A stretch of 64,000 bases of DNA from Bradyrhizobium diazoefficiens (GTDB lineage Bacteria > Pseudomonadota > Alphaproteobacteria > Rhizobiales > Xanthobacteraceae), in assembly GCF_018129965.1 (NCBI RefSeq), contig NZ_JAFCKW010000005.1:1-64000 (forward strand). Direction: 5' to 3'. How positions within the stretch are numbered: position 1 is the stretch's first letter; each line of letters begins with the position of its first letter. The notes below the pieces were generated by a model. It was not told where the DNA came from and made no database searches. It saw nothing but the letters and a program-made list of their open reading frames with translations. Made by a program: the position numbers and the translations under genes. Shown here in pieces: positions 26,435-36,600 of this stretch.

Positions 26435-26900
26435 GCTGCGCTGCCGCGCCGCGATCTGGGATGAAGGTGTGCAGGAACTCGCCCGGCGCACGCTGGGTGG
26501 GCGGCGCGAAAGCGGCGCTTATCTTCTGGGGCGGCATCGGAGCGATGGCAGCCGCGATGTTCTTGACTTCATCTATTACGACGACATCGACCCCGAAGCG
26601 CTCAGCACCGGCATCGTGACGATCCGCCAGACGGCGTTGCCGCGCTTATGGGAAATCTGCCGCCAGCGCGGCTACGGCGTCGTAGCCGACGTTCACGTGC
26701 ACCCAGGTGGGTACGGCCAGAGTGAATCGGACATGGCAAACCCCGTCATGCCACGTGCCGGGCACATCGCGCTGATCCTTCCTCACTTTGCGCGCAACGG
26801 CCCGCGCCCCGGCGCGATCGGCATCTTCGAGTTCCTCGGCAACGGGCAGTGGGCCGTGCACAGCGGTAAAGGCCGCAAATTCTTTCAGGTGGGAGGTTAG
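26382..26900 (+). CDS. JAB/JAMM-family metalloprotease (deubiquitinase-like)
   Basis: 172 residues from the ATG at 26382. The JAMM zinc site is complete: Glu 43 ([10 protein letters not shown]), His 105 and His 107 (DVHVHPGG), and Ser 114 with Asp 117 (QSESD). It should remove the ubiquitin-like modifier or mature it; since the modifier already ends in Gly, removal is more likely. Its start lies inside the E2-like gene, and its stop is two bases before the E1 gene. In the best studied bacterial systems this gene is last; here it is before E1. Confidence 0.85.
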   Translation: MHSFLSTLLGWLGLAPPRLRCRAAIWDEGVQELARRTLGGRRESGAYLLGRHRSDGSRDVLDFIYYDDIDPEALSTGIVTIRQTALPRLWEICRQRGYGVVADVHVHPGGYGQSESDMANPVMPRAGHIALILPHFARNGPRPGAIGIFEFLGNGQWAVHSGKGRKFFQVGG

Positions 26901-26902
26901 CC

Positions 26903-28255
26903 ATGAGCCAGTTCTGGAAGCGCTCGCGCGTTACGAAGGCGCTGACCGACGGCGGGCGCGCCGGTTCTTTCGAGGAAGCCGAAGCCCGGCTGAACGCGGT
27001 GCGCGTTGATGTGGTGCTGGGTCCCGATCAGGCCGTGACCGTAGCCGGGCAGGCGGCGGCCTTGACCGCGGTAGCGACGGCCCGCAAATGCTTCGGCCGT
27101 GTGACACTGGTGTTAGAGAACGACGCGCGTCTGCTCGCGGGTTTGCCGATCGGCGACACGGTCAGCGCGGCGGCGCAGCGTTTGGGGGCTCGTATCGACA
27201 CGCAAGCGAGCAAGCTTGCGACACACACGATCCGTATCGGCCATGTCCCGGAGGTCTCGAACTGGAGTGTTTGCTGCTGGTGGGATCGCTGGCTGGCGGG
27301 CACGCGCGTGTTCGATGACGATCCGCTCGGGGATAGTCGGCATCCGCTCGCCGGCATCTTCGCGGGCGCCATTGCCGTGCGACAGATCTTTGCTTGCGTT
27401 CTGGCGGGCCGCGATATTCGCCCGCGTGACACGGCGGTCTCGCTCTGGACGCCTTGGGAACCTTTGAAGATGGACAAGATCGGGCCGGAGCGCTTCGACG
27501 TCCCAGACAAGCTTTGGCTGCTTGGTCTTGGCCACCTTGGCCAGGCCTTTGTCTGGAATCTCTGCTTTCTGAGCGTTGAGGGCGAGCGTCTTGCGGTCCT
27601 GCAGGACGACCAGACCATCAGCGAAGAAAACGAAGCCACGAGCCTGCTGGTACTTCCCGGTGATGAGGAACTAGATGAGAAAAAAGTCCGTGTCGCGGAT
27701 GTCTGGCTCAAGCGCGCGGGCTGGGACACGAGCTTGATCGAACGCCGCCATGTTGGCGACATTGCGTTGGTCGACGACGATCCGCCCATCCTGCTTTCGG
27801 GTCTCGATCGCCTCAAGCCGCGGCTCGTTCTCGCCAAGCATGGCTTCCCTTACATGATCGATGCCGGGATTGGGCACGGACCGGGCGATTTTGAGGGAAT
27901 TCAAGTTCGCACCATCGTCAGCGGTAAGCCGCCGGAGAACCTGTGGGGCGCGCCAGCCCGGGCCGAGGTTGCCGACGAAGCAACCAAGAGCCTGCTAAAT
28001 CGCCCGGCCTATCAGGAGCTGGAGCAGCATGTCGGCGAGTGCGGCAAAGTGAGCTTCGCAGAAGCGAGCGTCGCGGTGCCCTTCGTCGGCGCCGCCACGG
28101 GCGCGATCGTCATCGCGCAGGCGATCCGGCTCGCTTCCTTGCAGGCCGCGCCGATCTTTCTTCAGGTCGAGCTCGGCGCGCCGGAAATGGCGACGCTTGG
28201 CGGTCTCGTTGAGGCGCCGCAAGTCAATCTTGGAAGTCTCTCGATGCGGCTTTGA
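26903..28255 (+). CDS. E1-like ThiF-family activating enzyme
   Basis: 450 residues. The C-terminal part holds a Rossmann ThiF/E1 fold with GLGHLGQ (208-214) for ATP and Asp 235/236 in VLQDDQTISEEN, and a conserved Cys 380 in GECGKVSFAEAS that may form the thioester. The first about 200 residues are a separate domain of unknown role (perhaps an inactive E1 half). It would adenylate the C-terminal Gly of the ubiquitin-like protein and pass it on to the E2-like protein. It ends the four-gene operon. Confidence 0.8.
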   Translation: MSQFWKRSRVTKALTDGGRAGSFEEAEARLNAVRVDVVLGPDQAVTVAGQAAALTAVATARKCFGRVTLVLENDARLLAGLPIGDTVSAAAQRLGARIDTQASKLATHTIRIGHVPEVSNWSVCCWWDRWLAGTRVFDDDPLGDSRHPLAGIFAGAIAVRQIFACVLAGRDIRPRDTAVSLWTPWEPLKMDKIGPERFDVPDKLWLLGLGHLGQAFVWNLCFLSVEGERLAVLQDDQTISEENEATSLLVLPGDEELDEKKVRVADVWLKRAGWDTSLIERRHVGDIALVDDDPPILLSGLDRLKPRLVLAKHGFPYMIDAGIGHGPGDFEGIQVRTIVSGKPPENLWGAPARAEVADEATKSLLNRPAYQELEQHVGECGKVSFAEASVAVPFVGAATGAIVIAQAIRLASLQAAPIFLQVELGAPEMATLGGLVEAPQVNLGSLSMRL

Positions 28256-28601
28256 CAACCCATTTTTGGCAGCATTCACCGGCATGACGAGCCGCGACGC
28301 GATTGGATAGGGGGGCCCGCTCGGCACTTCATAGTGTCGTCAAAGCGCCTCGCCGCGCTTGATCATTTCGTCCGTTTTAATGCCGATCTCCACAGCGGCG
28401 ATGTGTTGGACCTGCATCCCAAGTCAGACATCGCCGCACAGCGAGATACTCATAAACCACGAAATGATGCCGAAGTCTTTTGGAACGCCGGTATCTGTGA
28501 GCATTCGTTGGCTATGATTCTCAACCTTGAGGCCATTTTTCGACAACCATGCAGAATGGAGCCCAGGCCGACAAGGCCGGCCCGACACGGAAAGAGGAGG
28601 A
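28256..28601. other. Gap behind the ubiquitin-like operon
   Basis: No gene could be supported. Short frames on both strands lack ribosome sites and known motifs. No clear terminator was seen after the E1 gene. Confidence 0.4.
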
Positions 28602-28832
28602 ATGCTCGATTCCCCTTCAACCCCGCCAAAACTTAAAAGATGCGCAACGGGATTGGGACCGCGCGGAGGCACGAGGGCTGGCCGGCGAGTCCAAGCTATC
28701 GCCGAGGGGCGGGCGGTCGTGTTTGCCCGGGCGCGAGGGTTCGTGCGAACCCGCGATCTTAACGGCTTCGGAATTCCTCACTACTATCTGGCGCCGATGT
28801 GTGATGAGGGTCTGCTCGTCATGGTCACTTAA
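28602..28832 (+). pseudogene. Fragment of AbiEi-type antitoxin (type IV toxin-antitoxin)
   Basis: The 76-codon frame contains the N-terminal winged-helix segment of AbiEi antitoxins: ARARGFVRTRDLNGFGIPHY followed by YLAPMCDEGLLVMV. The family sequence continues with a GRGLY-type motif and about 150 more residues, but here a stop follows at once and no AbiEii toxin gene is present. It is best read as a remnant of a lost type IV toxin-antitoxin pair. The family call is based on the segment alone. Confidence 0.5.
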
Positions 28833-28950
28833 ACAAGCGTCCAAAATTGACCCTTCCATCGTTTGGTATAGCAATGGCTTGGCTCGCCGATCGGCGTCGG
28901 GCCCACGCCGATTAAAGTCAGTGCGCCATGCTCGTCATCGTAGCGGAATT

Positions 28951-29679
28951 TCAAGGTGACGGCGTCGAGCCGCTTGCGCTTTCCAAGATAATTACATCTT
29001 CGGGGTAGGGGAACAGGTAGACCGTATTGAAACCACGAAGATCAAATTGCGCGCCCTTACCCAACATCAACTTGCCGCTATTGCTGATTCGATCCGCAAC
29101 GAGCAAAAGCCGAACGTCGATGCCGGCAATTTGCTTGTAGCCTGGCAATTGGTCGGCTTTCTTCATGATCGCGTCAGCGATAATCCCATGCGGATTGAGG
29201 TTCACGAAGCCAACGCGATCATTCACGCTGTACCAATCAGGATGAAGCGCCTTGGTGACGTGCACACGAAGCCGTGCGCGGGCAGGGTTCGCAACTGTGG
29301 TGTCATGGACAAAGCGGTAGCAAACCGGCTTCGTGCGAAGGTCCTGTGCCAAAAGGGCGGGAATGACGGTCGCCAAGTTGCTGGCCTCCATGTTGCCGAC
29401 GAACTTGACGACGAGAGAAATATTCTCGATCGCCTCATATTCTCGCTGAAGTGCACTCAGCGTGCGTTGCACCTTCGATTCAGCGGCCTTCAACGAAGAG
29501 CCGGTGTAGTCTTGTCGTCCAATAAATATCTGCGTGACTTCAAGGCCAAACCGCTGTCCTCTTTCAGAGACGATAAAATCGGGGTGCTCACGATCGTTGC
29601 CTATGTCCCAAGGCCTATCGAGAAGCCGAGCGGCTTCCTCGACAAAGATACGCTCTCGCCGTTTTTGTAGCGGTCGGGT
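28951..29679 (-). CDS. Hypothetical protein with possible nuclease-like motif
   Basis: 242 residues if it begins at the TTG at 29679, which follows AGGGAAG and sits 14 bases behind the upstream gene. The open frame reaches back to 29760 but would overlap that gene. Residues near 34-50 read PDFIVSERGQRFGLEVTQ, a spacing compatible with a PD-(D/E)xK type Asp/Glu pair, though the Lys is missing. A C-terminal strand-rich part follows. Not assigned to a family. It is the last gene of the long minus-strand cargo run. Confidence 0.55.
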   Translation of the reverse strand, partial: TRPLQKRRERIFVEEAARLLDRPWDIGNDREHPDFIVSERGQRFGLEVTQIFIGRQDYTGSSLKAAESKVQRTLSALQREYEAIENISLVVKFVGNMEASNLATVIPALLAQDLRTKPVCYRFVHDTTVANPARARLRVHVTKALHPDWYSVNDRVGFVNLNPHGIIADAIMKKADQLPGYKQIAGIDVRLLLVADRISNSGKLMLGKGAQFDLRGFNTVYLFPYPEDVIILESASGSTPSP

Positions 29680-29692
29680 CAAGGCGCTTCCC

Positions 29693-30019
29693 TTAGCTAT
29701 CCGATGGAAAGGTAATTCGTTTCGGCGGGATGACTTCGAACGCCACCCACATGTGGTCAAGATCCAATTTGCTTCCCCATGGCATTAGCCCGGGATGAGC
29801 GTCGCGGTACTCAGCATAGTTGACCACCTGATCTCGCTCGACGCGGACTATAAGGCAGCGGTAGCGGTCATCCATATAATCGCGCGTTTCGGGCGTATCA
29901 AATAGCCACACGCACGCCCGATCAATCGATTGGTCGGACAGGCGCCAATCTGACGGCACAAGGCCGTCTCGCATGATGGAGGGGAAATTATTGGGGTGTG
30001 TGAAGTGGTAGAGTATCAC
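29693..30019 (-). CDS. Small hypothetical protein with ADP-ribosyltransferase-like start
   Basis: 108 residues. The opening LYHFTHPNNFPSIMRDGL resembles the N-terminal segment of DarT-like and RNA 2'-phosphotransferase-like folds (YHxT, then a helix ending in xGL). The rest (RYRCLIVRVERDQVVNYAEY) fits short strands of such a fold. The catalytic Glu cannot be placed. It lies between the DUF5677 gene and the nuclease-like gene with 9- and 13-base gaps, so the three are probably co-transcribed. It could be a toxin-like effector; inference only. Confidence 0.5.
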   Translation of the reverse strand: MILYHFTHPNNFPSIMRDGLVPSDWRLSDQSIDRACVWLFDTPETRDYMDDRYRCLIVRVERDQVVNYAEYRDAHPGLMPWGSKLDLDHMWVAFEVIPPKRITFPSDS

Positions 30020-30028
30020 TGACGATGA

Positions 30029-31259
30029 CTAGCCTTTCCCGCGATACTCGCGATCGTCACGCCGCAGTTTGCCGTGCGCTTTCCCGAACTCCCGAGGGAT
30101 TTCGAACTTCAGCCGGTCGACGATGCTTGCGGTGACAAGGTCGTCGAAGATCAAGCTGTCTCCGATGTTGATTTGCACGATCAGGGAAAGACTGACTGCC
30201 GCATGCTGCCCTGGGTCGGCGAATCCGGCGTTGCACCTGCCCGCCAGATACGTCTCCGGACCGTTCAGGCTGCCGAGTTTCGGGGCTGGAGTGAACGTTG
30301 TAGCTCGCGAGCTTGTAGGGAGACCGCATATACTGCTCGCCGGCTTCCAGTTCCAACCTGGCGAACTTGACAATCTCTTTTTCGGTTACTTTCAGATGGT
30401 GTGCCGCCCAACCGTTCTCGTCCTTGAACCTCTTCCCGAACCGCTTGACGGCCTTATCGTAGTCTCTTCGGACCTTTTCCTTTAACCGCTTCGGGATCGG
30501 CCGAAATCCGAGGTCCTTGTGATCACGCTCATACGCCTTGATGGCAGACCACGATTCGACGATCTGGTAATACACATAGCGCTCGGCGATCTGTTCGCCA
30601 TACTTTGCGATAACGGCCGACACGATCGCGATTTCGTGCAGGGTCCGCCACCGCGCCATGGCCGCGTCTGCGAACCCGTTCTCAAGCAGCACGAGGATTT
30701 CGTTGGTCACCTGACAAGCCCGAACGAGCAAACGCAACATCACGTCCGCCAGATGAGATTTATGGCCCGCGGCCTTCGCGTGCTGCCTGCGCTCGTACGC
30801 GCCTCCCGTCCACTCCCGCGCGATCGTAAGAAGCATCCTCAATTTGGCTAAGGCCTTGCCCCAGCGCCCTCCGAGTCGGCCCCTGAACGCGGCGACCTCG
30901 GCTTCCTCGGCTTTGTATTCACCAGGCCAACTCGCAGTCAGGAATTTGTGGAGCAGATCGGCGATGTTCTCGGCGGCGTCCCGCACGATCTGTTCGTACT
31001 GCTCGCCGAAAGAGCGCTCCGTGTCCTTTAACACGTGATCGAGATCCTCGTCGGTGACGATGATGGACGCGTCGCGACCGTCCTTGGCGATCGCGATGTC
31101 CCCGGTGCTTCCAGCCAGTATGTATTCCGCCAGCCTTTTGGTTCTGGCCTTGGTTGCCCTGAGGCCTGCCGCCTTGAACTTTTCGGCGAGCCGCTTTTCG
31201 AGGATCTGCCGCGGGACATTCCTCAATTCTTTTTCCAGAAGCTCCTGAAGTGTGCGCAT
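30029..31259 (-). pseudogene. DUF5677-type gene with one frameshift
   Basis: The frame starts at the ATG at 31259 (MRTLQELLEKELRNVPRQIL) and reads as a helical DUF5677 protein with the typical RWRTLHEIAIVSAVIAKYGE segment. After PYKLASYNVHSSP (about 30285) the sense moves to another frame that reads KLGSLNGPETYLAGRCNAGF and ends at 30029. The shift is at a run of four C, so either one base was lost or it is a sequence error. Corrected length is about 409 residues. DUF5677 proteins are found in defence and mobile loci; no activity is known. It follows drmB on the same strand. Confidence 0.7.
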
Positions 31260-31378
31260 GATGTACCTTCCGCTCAGGAGCGAACGAACCAGAAGAGCCT
31301 GCTGGCCAGCACCAATTCTTCGGCAATGGGGTGCGGGGTCCGCCAAGCTCTGGTTAGGCGCTAATGAGTCCACTCGCC

Positions 31379-33622
31379 CTAGTCTGAAGGGTTGCCGCCG
31401 AGACTGTCGCGCGAGACCTCGTAATAGCCTCGAATGGCGTTCGTCCCGGCGTCCCAGCGGGGTTTACCGCGTCCGATCAACACGGACCGCGACAGCAGTT
31501 CGTTGCGGGTCAAACAGGCGCTCTCGGGGATGAGGATGCAGTCGGGACATGCACCACCACGGTGGTTGCAGATGCTTTCCGAGCCGCAGCGCAGACTGGT
31601 GGGATCGACCATCCTGTTCAAGACTTCGTTTCCGAAGTTGTGGTCTCCCCGTTCCCTCCACATCGAGGAAAGGTTTCCGAGATCCATGGTCATGCCCCGT
31701 CGGTAGACAAGGAAGGCTAGGTCCGGAGCGAAGATGTGCTCGCCGAAAGAACCAAGGTCCAGTCCTGACATCGACGCTGATACGTCGATCAGGTGATGGG
31801 CCATCGTGTGCAGGAGCGTATATACGAACGGGTAAGCATGCCTGACAACGCTTCGTTCCCGACGATACTCGTCCAAAAAGCGGGAGAACCTGACGTCGTC
31901 GTTGCCTTGGATGAGGGCGAATTCTTCGATAAGACTTCCACCCAGGCGCACTCCGTCAGGAGCCGGACTGAGAGGAATCTCGTTCACGGACAGCCAGCGC
32001 AGCACGTTCGCTTCGTCCAGCCGAACGTAGAAGCCCTCGTTCGATTGCATCAGGCAGAGGACCGGATGTCGAGGCGCCTCACCGACCATCACCCGGTCGA
32101 ACAGCCTTAGGCGGACCGGCATCTCTCCCTGTCCAGCCTTGTCGCGCCGCACGGTGGGCGTCGCCGACGTCCGCGTGAACCCGAAGGTGTATTCGCAGAC
32201 CTGAACGTCTCGCACCAATCGCATCTCGGCAATTCCAAGGAGATCCAGCCGTCGGCGCGAGGCGGAACGGATCTGCTCCCTTTCTGCTTCTTCGGTTACT
32301 TCGTCCGGAAAGAGGAATTCGTCCAGGACCGTCACGTCGACGGAGATCTGTTTGCCGTCGGCAAGCTGGCCGCCGTGGAGCTTTTCCTCGGCGAGCGTCC
32401 TGTGTTCGACGGCCATCCGGATGGGATCGAAACGGCGCACGAATTCGTGCCGCGCCGCGCAGGCGTTGACGATTCCCGGCTCTGCCTGACGATGCTGCGC
32501 GAACACGGTCGCGTTCCAGTCGGCATCCATCCTCGCGATCGTTGCAAGCTGCGCGTCGATCATCGCTCGCGGCGTCGCTGGGTTTCCTAGCAGCATCTGT
32601 GCCACCAACCGGAGCTGGGCGTAGTTCGACCACTCGTTGCCCCGACCGGCGTCCCGCAGGAGCGATTCTTTCTCTTGATCCGTGAAGGTCGTGGCGGGGT
32701 ATCCGAAGTTCCCAGCGAGGAATGTCGCGAGTTCGGCCTCGCGGGCCCCCGCGAGAAGCTGGAGGTAGCGATCCTCGTTGAAGACAAGTAGTCGATCGCC
32801 GTGGGTATAATGAACGGCCGATGCCCGGTAGGAGATCGGCTCCATGTTGATTTCAGCGAACACGGCCCGATCCTGCGGCTCGGTCTGCGTCGTGAGCGGT
32901 CCGAGTATTCCCAGCGTCCAGCGGTCCCGCTGCAGCAGTTGACGGGGTGTGCGGCAAGCCACGCACTCGAAGTGCCAGCCCGAGAAGGGGCCGGGCGGGC
33001 GTCGAAGGTAGAAACGCTCGGAATCGCAGGACGCGCATCTACGGATGGTATGAATCTCCCCCGTGGTCGACCAGTACCTGTACCGGGGAGATATCGGTTC
33101 GACTTCGCCGGACCAGTGCGCCATCACGACGTCGAGCTGCTGCCAGTCGTCGGCGCATTGGTCTCTGCCTCCCGGACAGAAATCGCGGAAGCGCTCGGCT
33201 TCGGAGACAAGAGATTCGACCCTGTCGCATTCGCGGTGAAGACCGCATCGGCCGCAGACGAACGCGAGCGGGAAGGGCACGTAGCCCACTCTGTCGGGCA
33301 CCTGGAAAGCAAGATCGCCGAGGGCCACGTCGACGACGTCGTCCCTCAACACGCGGTTGTCGACGGCGAGCGAATTGGGAACTGGATGGAGCAGGCCGAC
33401 GCCTCTGGTTGCGCGCGACATCCAGGCGTCGAAATATTCCTGGATCTGCTCTCCGATCAACCTGCGCGTCACGGTCCGCAGATCGTCGTCGGCCGCTCGA
33501 TTTCCCGAGAACGAGATGGCCATGCAGGCGCCGGCACCGCCCTCGAATGTGAACAAGCTGTTGGGGGCATAGGCCGATGCCAGTTGGGTTCTGGACCGTT
33601 GCATCGGAGGAGCGGTGGTCAT
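31379..33622 (-). CDS. drmB: DrmB-like protein (DUF1998), DISARM component
   Basis: 747 residues. The start SRTQLASAYAPNSLFTFEGG is typical for DrmB. Several zinc-binding cysteine groups are present (CGRCG near 123, CASC near 197, and CGSESICNHRGGACPDC in the C-terminal part). The DUF1998 core reads LLHTMAHHLIDVSASMSGLD. In DISARM, DrmA and DrmB form a complex that loads on DNA with a free 5' end and blocks phage DNA. Start and drmA stop overlap by four bases (ATGA). It is the last of the DISARM-like genes here. The call is strong for the family, and the system assignment is an inference from neighbours. Confidence 0.82.
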   Translation of the reverse strand: MTTAPPMQRSRTQLASAYAPNSLFTFEGGAGACMAISFSGNRAADDDLRTVTRRLIGEQIQEYFDAWMSRATRGVGLLHPVPNSLAVDNRVLRDDVVDVALGDLAFQVPDRVGYVPFPLAFVCGRCGLHRECDRVESLVSEAERFRDFCPGGRDQCADDWQQLDVVMAHWSGEVEPISPRYRYWSTTGEIHTIRRCASCDSERFYLRRPPGPFSGWHFECVACRTPRQLLQRDRWTLGILGPLTTQTEPQDRAVFAEINMEPISYRASAVHYTHGDRLLVFNEDRYLQLLAGAREAELATFLAGNFGYPATTFTDQEKESLLRDAGRGNEWSNYAQLRLVAQMLLGNPATPRAMIDAQLATIARMDADWNATVFAQHRQAEPGIVNACAARHEFVRRFDPIRMAVEHRTLAEEKLHGGQLADGKQISVDVTVLDEFLFPDEVTEEAEREQIRSASRRRLDLLGIAEMRLVRDVQVCEYTFGFTRTSATPTVRRDKAGQGEMPVRLRLFDRVMVGEAPRHPVLCLMQSNEGFYVRLDEANVLRWLSVNEIPLSPAPDGVRLGGSLIEEFALIQGNDDVRFSRFLDEYRRERSVVRHAYPFVYTLLHTMAHHLIDVSASMSGLDLGSFGEHIFAPDLAFLVYRRGMTMDLGNLSSMWRERGDHNFGNEVLNRMVDPTSLRCGSESICNHRGGACPDCILIPESACLTRNELLSRSVLIGRGKPRWDAGTNAIRGYYEVSRDSLGGNPSD

Positions 33623-36600
33623 AGGCCGGTCTCCACATCGAGTTCGCTGCCGGCAGCTCGACGCCCGCGCCGACGCGACACGCCACGATTTCGGATCACG
33701 GCCATCGCATCGCCGACCTGTTCGGAGGTCAGTCGACGGTTCAACTGACTTCGCGGCGAGCCGACGATAGTACCATGGGCATCGACATCCCTAAGGCTCG
33801 TCATCGGTCGTGGAAGTCCGGCGAGGGGGTTGTTCCAGAAGTCGTTCAGCGAGCCGGTGAAGTCGCCGCTTTCAGCCTCCCGCTCGATCCTTTCCGCCGC
33901 CGCGCGGACAAGTTCGGCGTAGTGGGCAGGATTGTTCGGCATGGCGACTGAGGCATCCACACCAATCGCGGTTGCGACAAAGGCGATGCAGTCGGCGAAA
34001 GCGGCCGGATCGTTGAATACCCGCGCGAATTGATCAATTCGCGTGGGCAGCAGAACGGCGCCCTTTCTCGCCTCCGAAGCACGCACGAAAGCTTCATTGT
34101 GACGCACGCCCGCGACCCACGTCTGCACCAAGGAGGGGATGGTACGGCCGACGGCCTTGTCCGCCCATCTCTCTACCGCCGGCGGTGAAATCATGCGTTC
34201 CAAAAGGCGGTGGAACGATTCGTGCACTTCGACGACGAACCGGTCGCGCCTCGTCTGCGGCGTCGGTATCAGCAGCGAGAACCCGACATGCGTGCGTCCG
34301 ACGCGGGACGAGGCCTGGATGTACTCCGCGATATCGGAGGGCATGCCGGCGAATGCCATCGCGTTGAACGACTCCACGTCGACTCCGTGCGAGATCGCCG
34401 ACGTCGCGACTATCCCGCGAAGCGCGGTCGCTATCTCGTCGGTTTTTGGATCGAACGGCTCCTCCGCCCGACGGATGACTGACTGAATTCCGCCGATATC
34501 GACGCCGCCCGAAATCAACTCCATGGCGAATGATTCAACGGCGTAGTCATCGCCCATTGCCGCGTGAGCCTCTTGAAATTCGGATTCCAGTGCCGAAAGT
34601 ATCTGATCGCCGCCCTTCTTGTTCGTAACGTAGGTCAGTTCGATCCGATGGAGATCAAGCAGGTCGTTCAACCGGTCGTAACGGCGGTTAGCCGACGCTG
34701 CGGCTATGGCTCCGCGACGCCGGTCGGACCAGCGCGCGTCAGACACGCATGTCTCGATTTCGGTGGCGGCTCGGGCATTGCGGACCGGATCCGCTGCGGA
34801 AAGATCTCGTTGCCAGCGCGTGATGGTCGTCGCGTGAGCGGCCAGTACCGAAAGCGTGGTGACGGTGTGCAGACGCCCGTTAGTCATGAGGCTTGCGTAG
34901 ATTCGTCCCCAGGGAGCCGCCGCCTCTCGGCCAGCGGGGCTCGTTCCTGCGGAGGACCTGGCGCGTTCCGCTTCCCCTCCCGGCGTGAAGGCTGCCATGC
35001 GCGTGTAGAAGCCGCCATGGAGGGAGGGGCCCGGATGGGGAAACTGTACGACGCGCTTCTGGTACAAGGCGCCCGTGTGTTTGGCGACGTCCGCCGCGGT
35101 GGCGGTTGCGCCGATGACGTGCGGCAGACGGGGAATGTTCTGGTCGTCGGGAAAGCGTCGGACCCTGTTGCCCAGCAGCGGAGCCAAGCGACGGAGCCAC
35201 GCGAACAGCGTCGTCTCGAAGATGCCTCCAAAGGTGCCAAGGCTTTCCTCTAGGAGATGCATCTCGTCCTGGACGATGATGCTGGGAAAGGGATCGAAGA
35301 ACGCCTCGACGCCATCGGAATAGGATGGCCTGACTCGCTCGAAGTCCTGGGGTGGTGCGGCAGAGGCGGCGGCGCCGTCAACCATGTGGAATAGTCCGTT
35401 GGGACCGCCCTGCAGCAGTCTTGCCATCCCAAACATTCCACCGATCTTGTCGATCGTATTCGTGTTCTGGCCGAGCAGCGCGAGTTTGTCGATCGTACCC
35501 AGCAGGATCGAAGGAGCCGCGCGGTAGATATCTGTGTCAACGAGCAGGAAGGGCAACGGCTCCGGCGCCCGGTCCCGTCCGCGATGTTCGCGATTCCAGT
35601 CGCAACGTCCATTATCGCATACGATGCCGAGCCGGTGCTCACGCTCTGGAAACAGACGGAGCGTCGTTCCGTCGATATGGTTGCAGAAGGGGCAGATCGG
35701 AAGCTTATTCCAAGATTGTTTGGCGACGGCGTAAGCGCGGTCTTCGGGTTCGGCGCTCGATAGCAACCTATCTTCCGATTCTGCGCGGGCGCTATTCCAC
35801 GTCGGAATGCAGCGCAGCGGCTCAGCGACGGAGGTTCCCCTCTGCGTACTGTTCGGAGTATTGCTGCCGCCCACCCAGAAGCCGATTTCGAAGGGGGCAC
35901 CATCTAGCGAAGACTGACGGCGAACCATTTCCGCATGGGCCAACAATCTAGCGAGACGCTGGGCCTGCTGCACAGTCAAAAGCCGCAGCGGATAGTGCAT
36001 CATGGCGGTCACGCCGCGATGTTTTCCGCGTAGCCGGTCTAGAAAGAGCGCGAAAGTTAAGACGCCAAAGAACGCCTCTGTCTTGCCACCGCCAGTGGCC
36101 ATGTAGAGCAAACTTGCGGATTCTTCGTCGAACTCTGCGTCGAAATCCGATGTGAACTCGTCAACCCTGGATGCCAGCGTCGGAATGTGCGCTACAATGA
36201 AGGCAAGCTGAAACAGGCGCCAACCAGGCCTCAAGTCTGGACGCTCTGGATTCGCACGCGCGAACGTTCGATTGAGAAGCAGCCACGCTCGATAGGGGAG
36301 GGCTTCCGCAGCCGTCGGGACCGCCTGAAATGACCGGTAGGATCGTTCAAGCAGGTCAAGTCCCTTTCGAATCCTGTCCTTCTCCCTCCGCCAGCTTGCG
36401 AGGTCGCTTTCGAAACGCGTACGCTGCAAGGCCTCGTCGGCTTGAGTGCCTTCTTCGCCGGGTTGAACGATTTCTGTAAGAGCCGCCACTTGCGCGATCC
36501 AGGCGTCCATTGCGTCGGTCAGCGCGAAGAGGTCGGCGACGTTGGTTGTCTCAGCGGCGAGGACGGCATAGCTGTTGGGCACGGACGGAATTTCCGTCGC

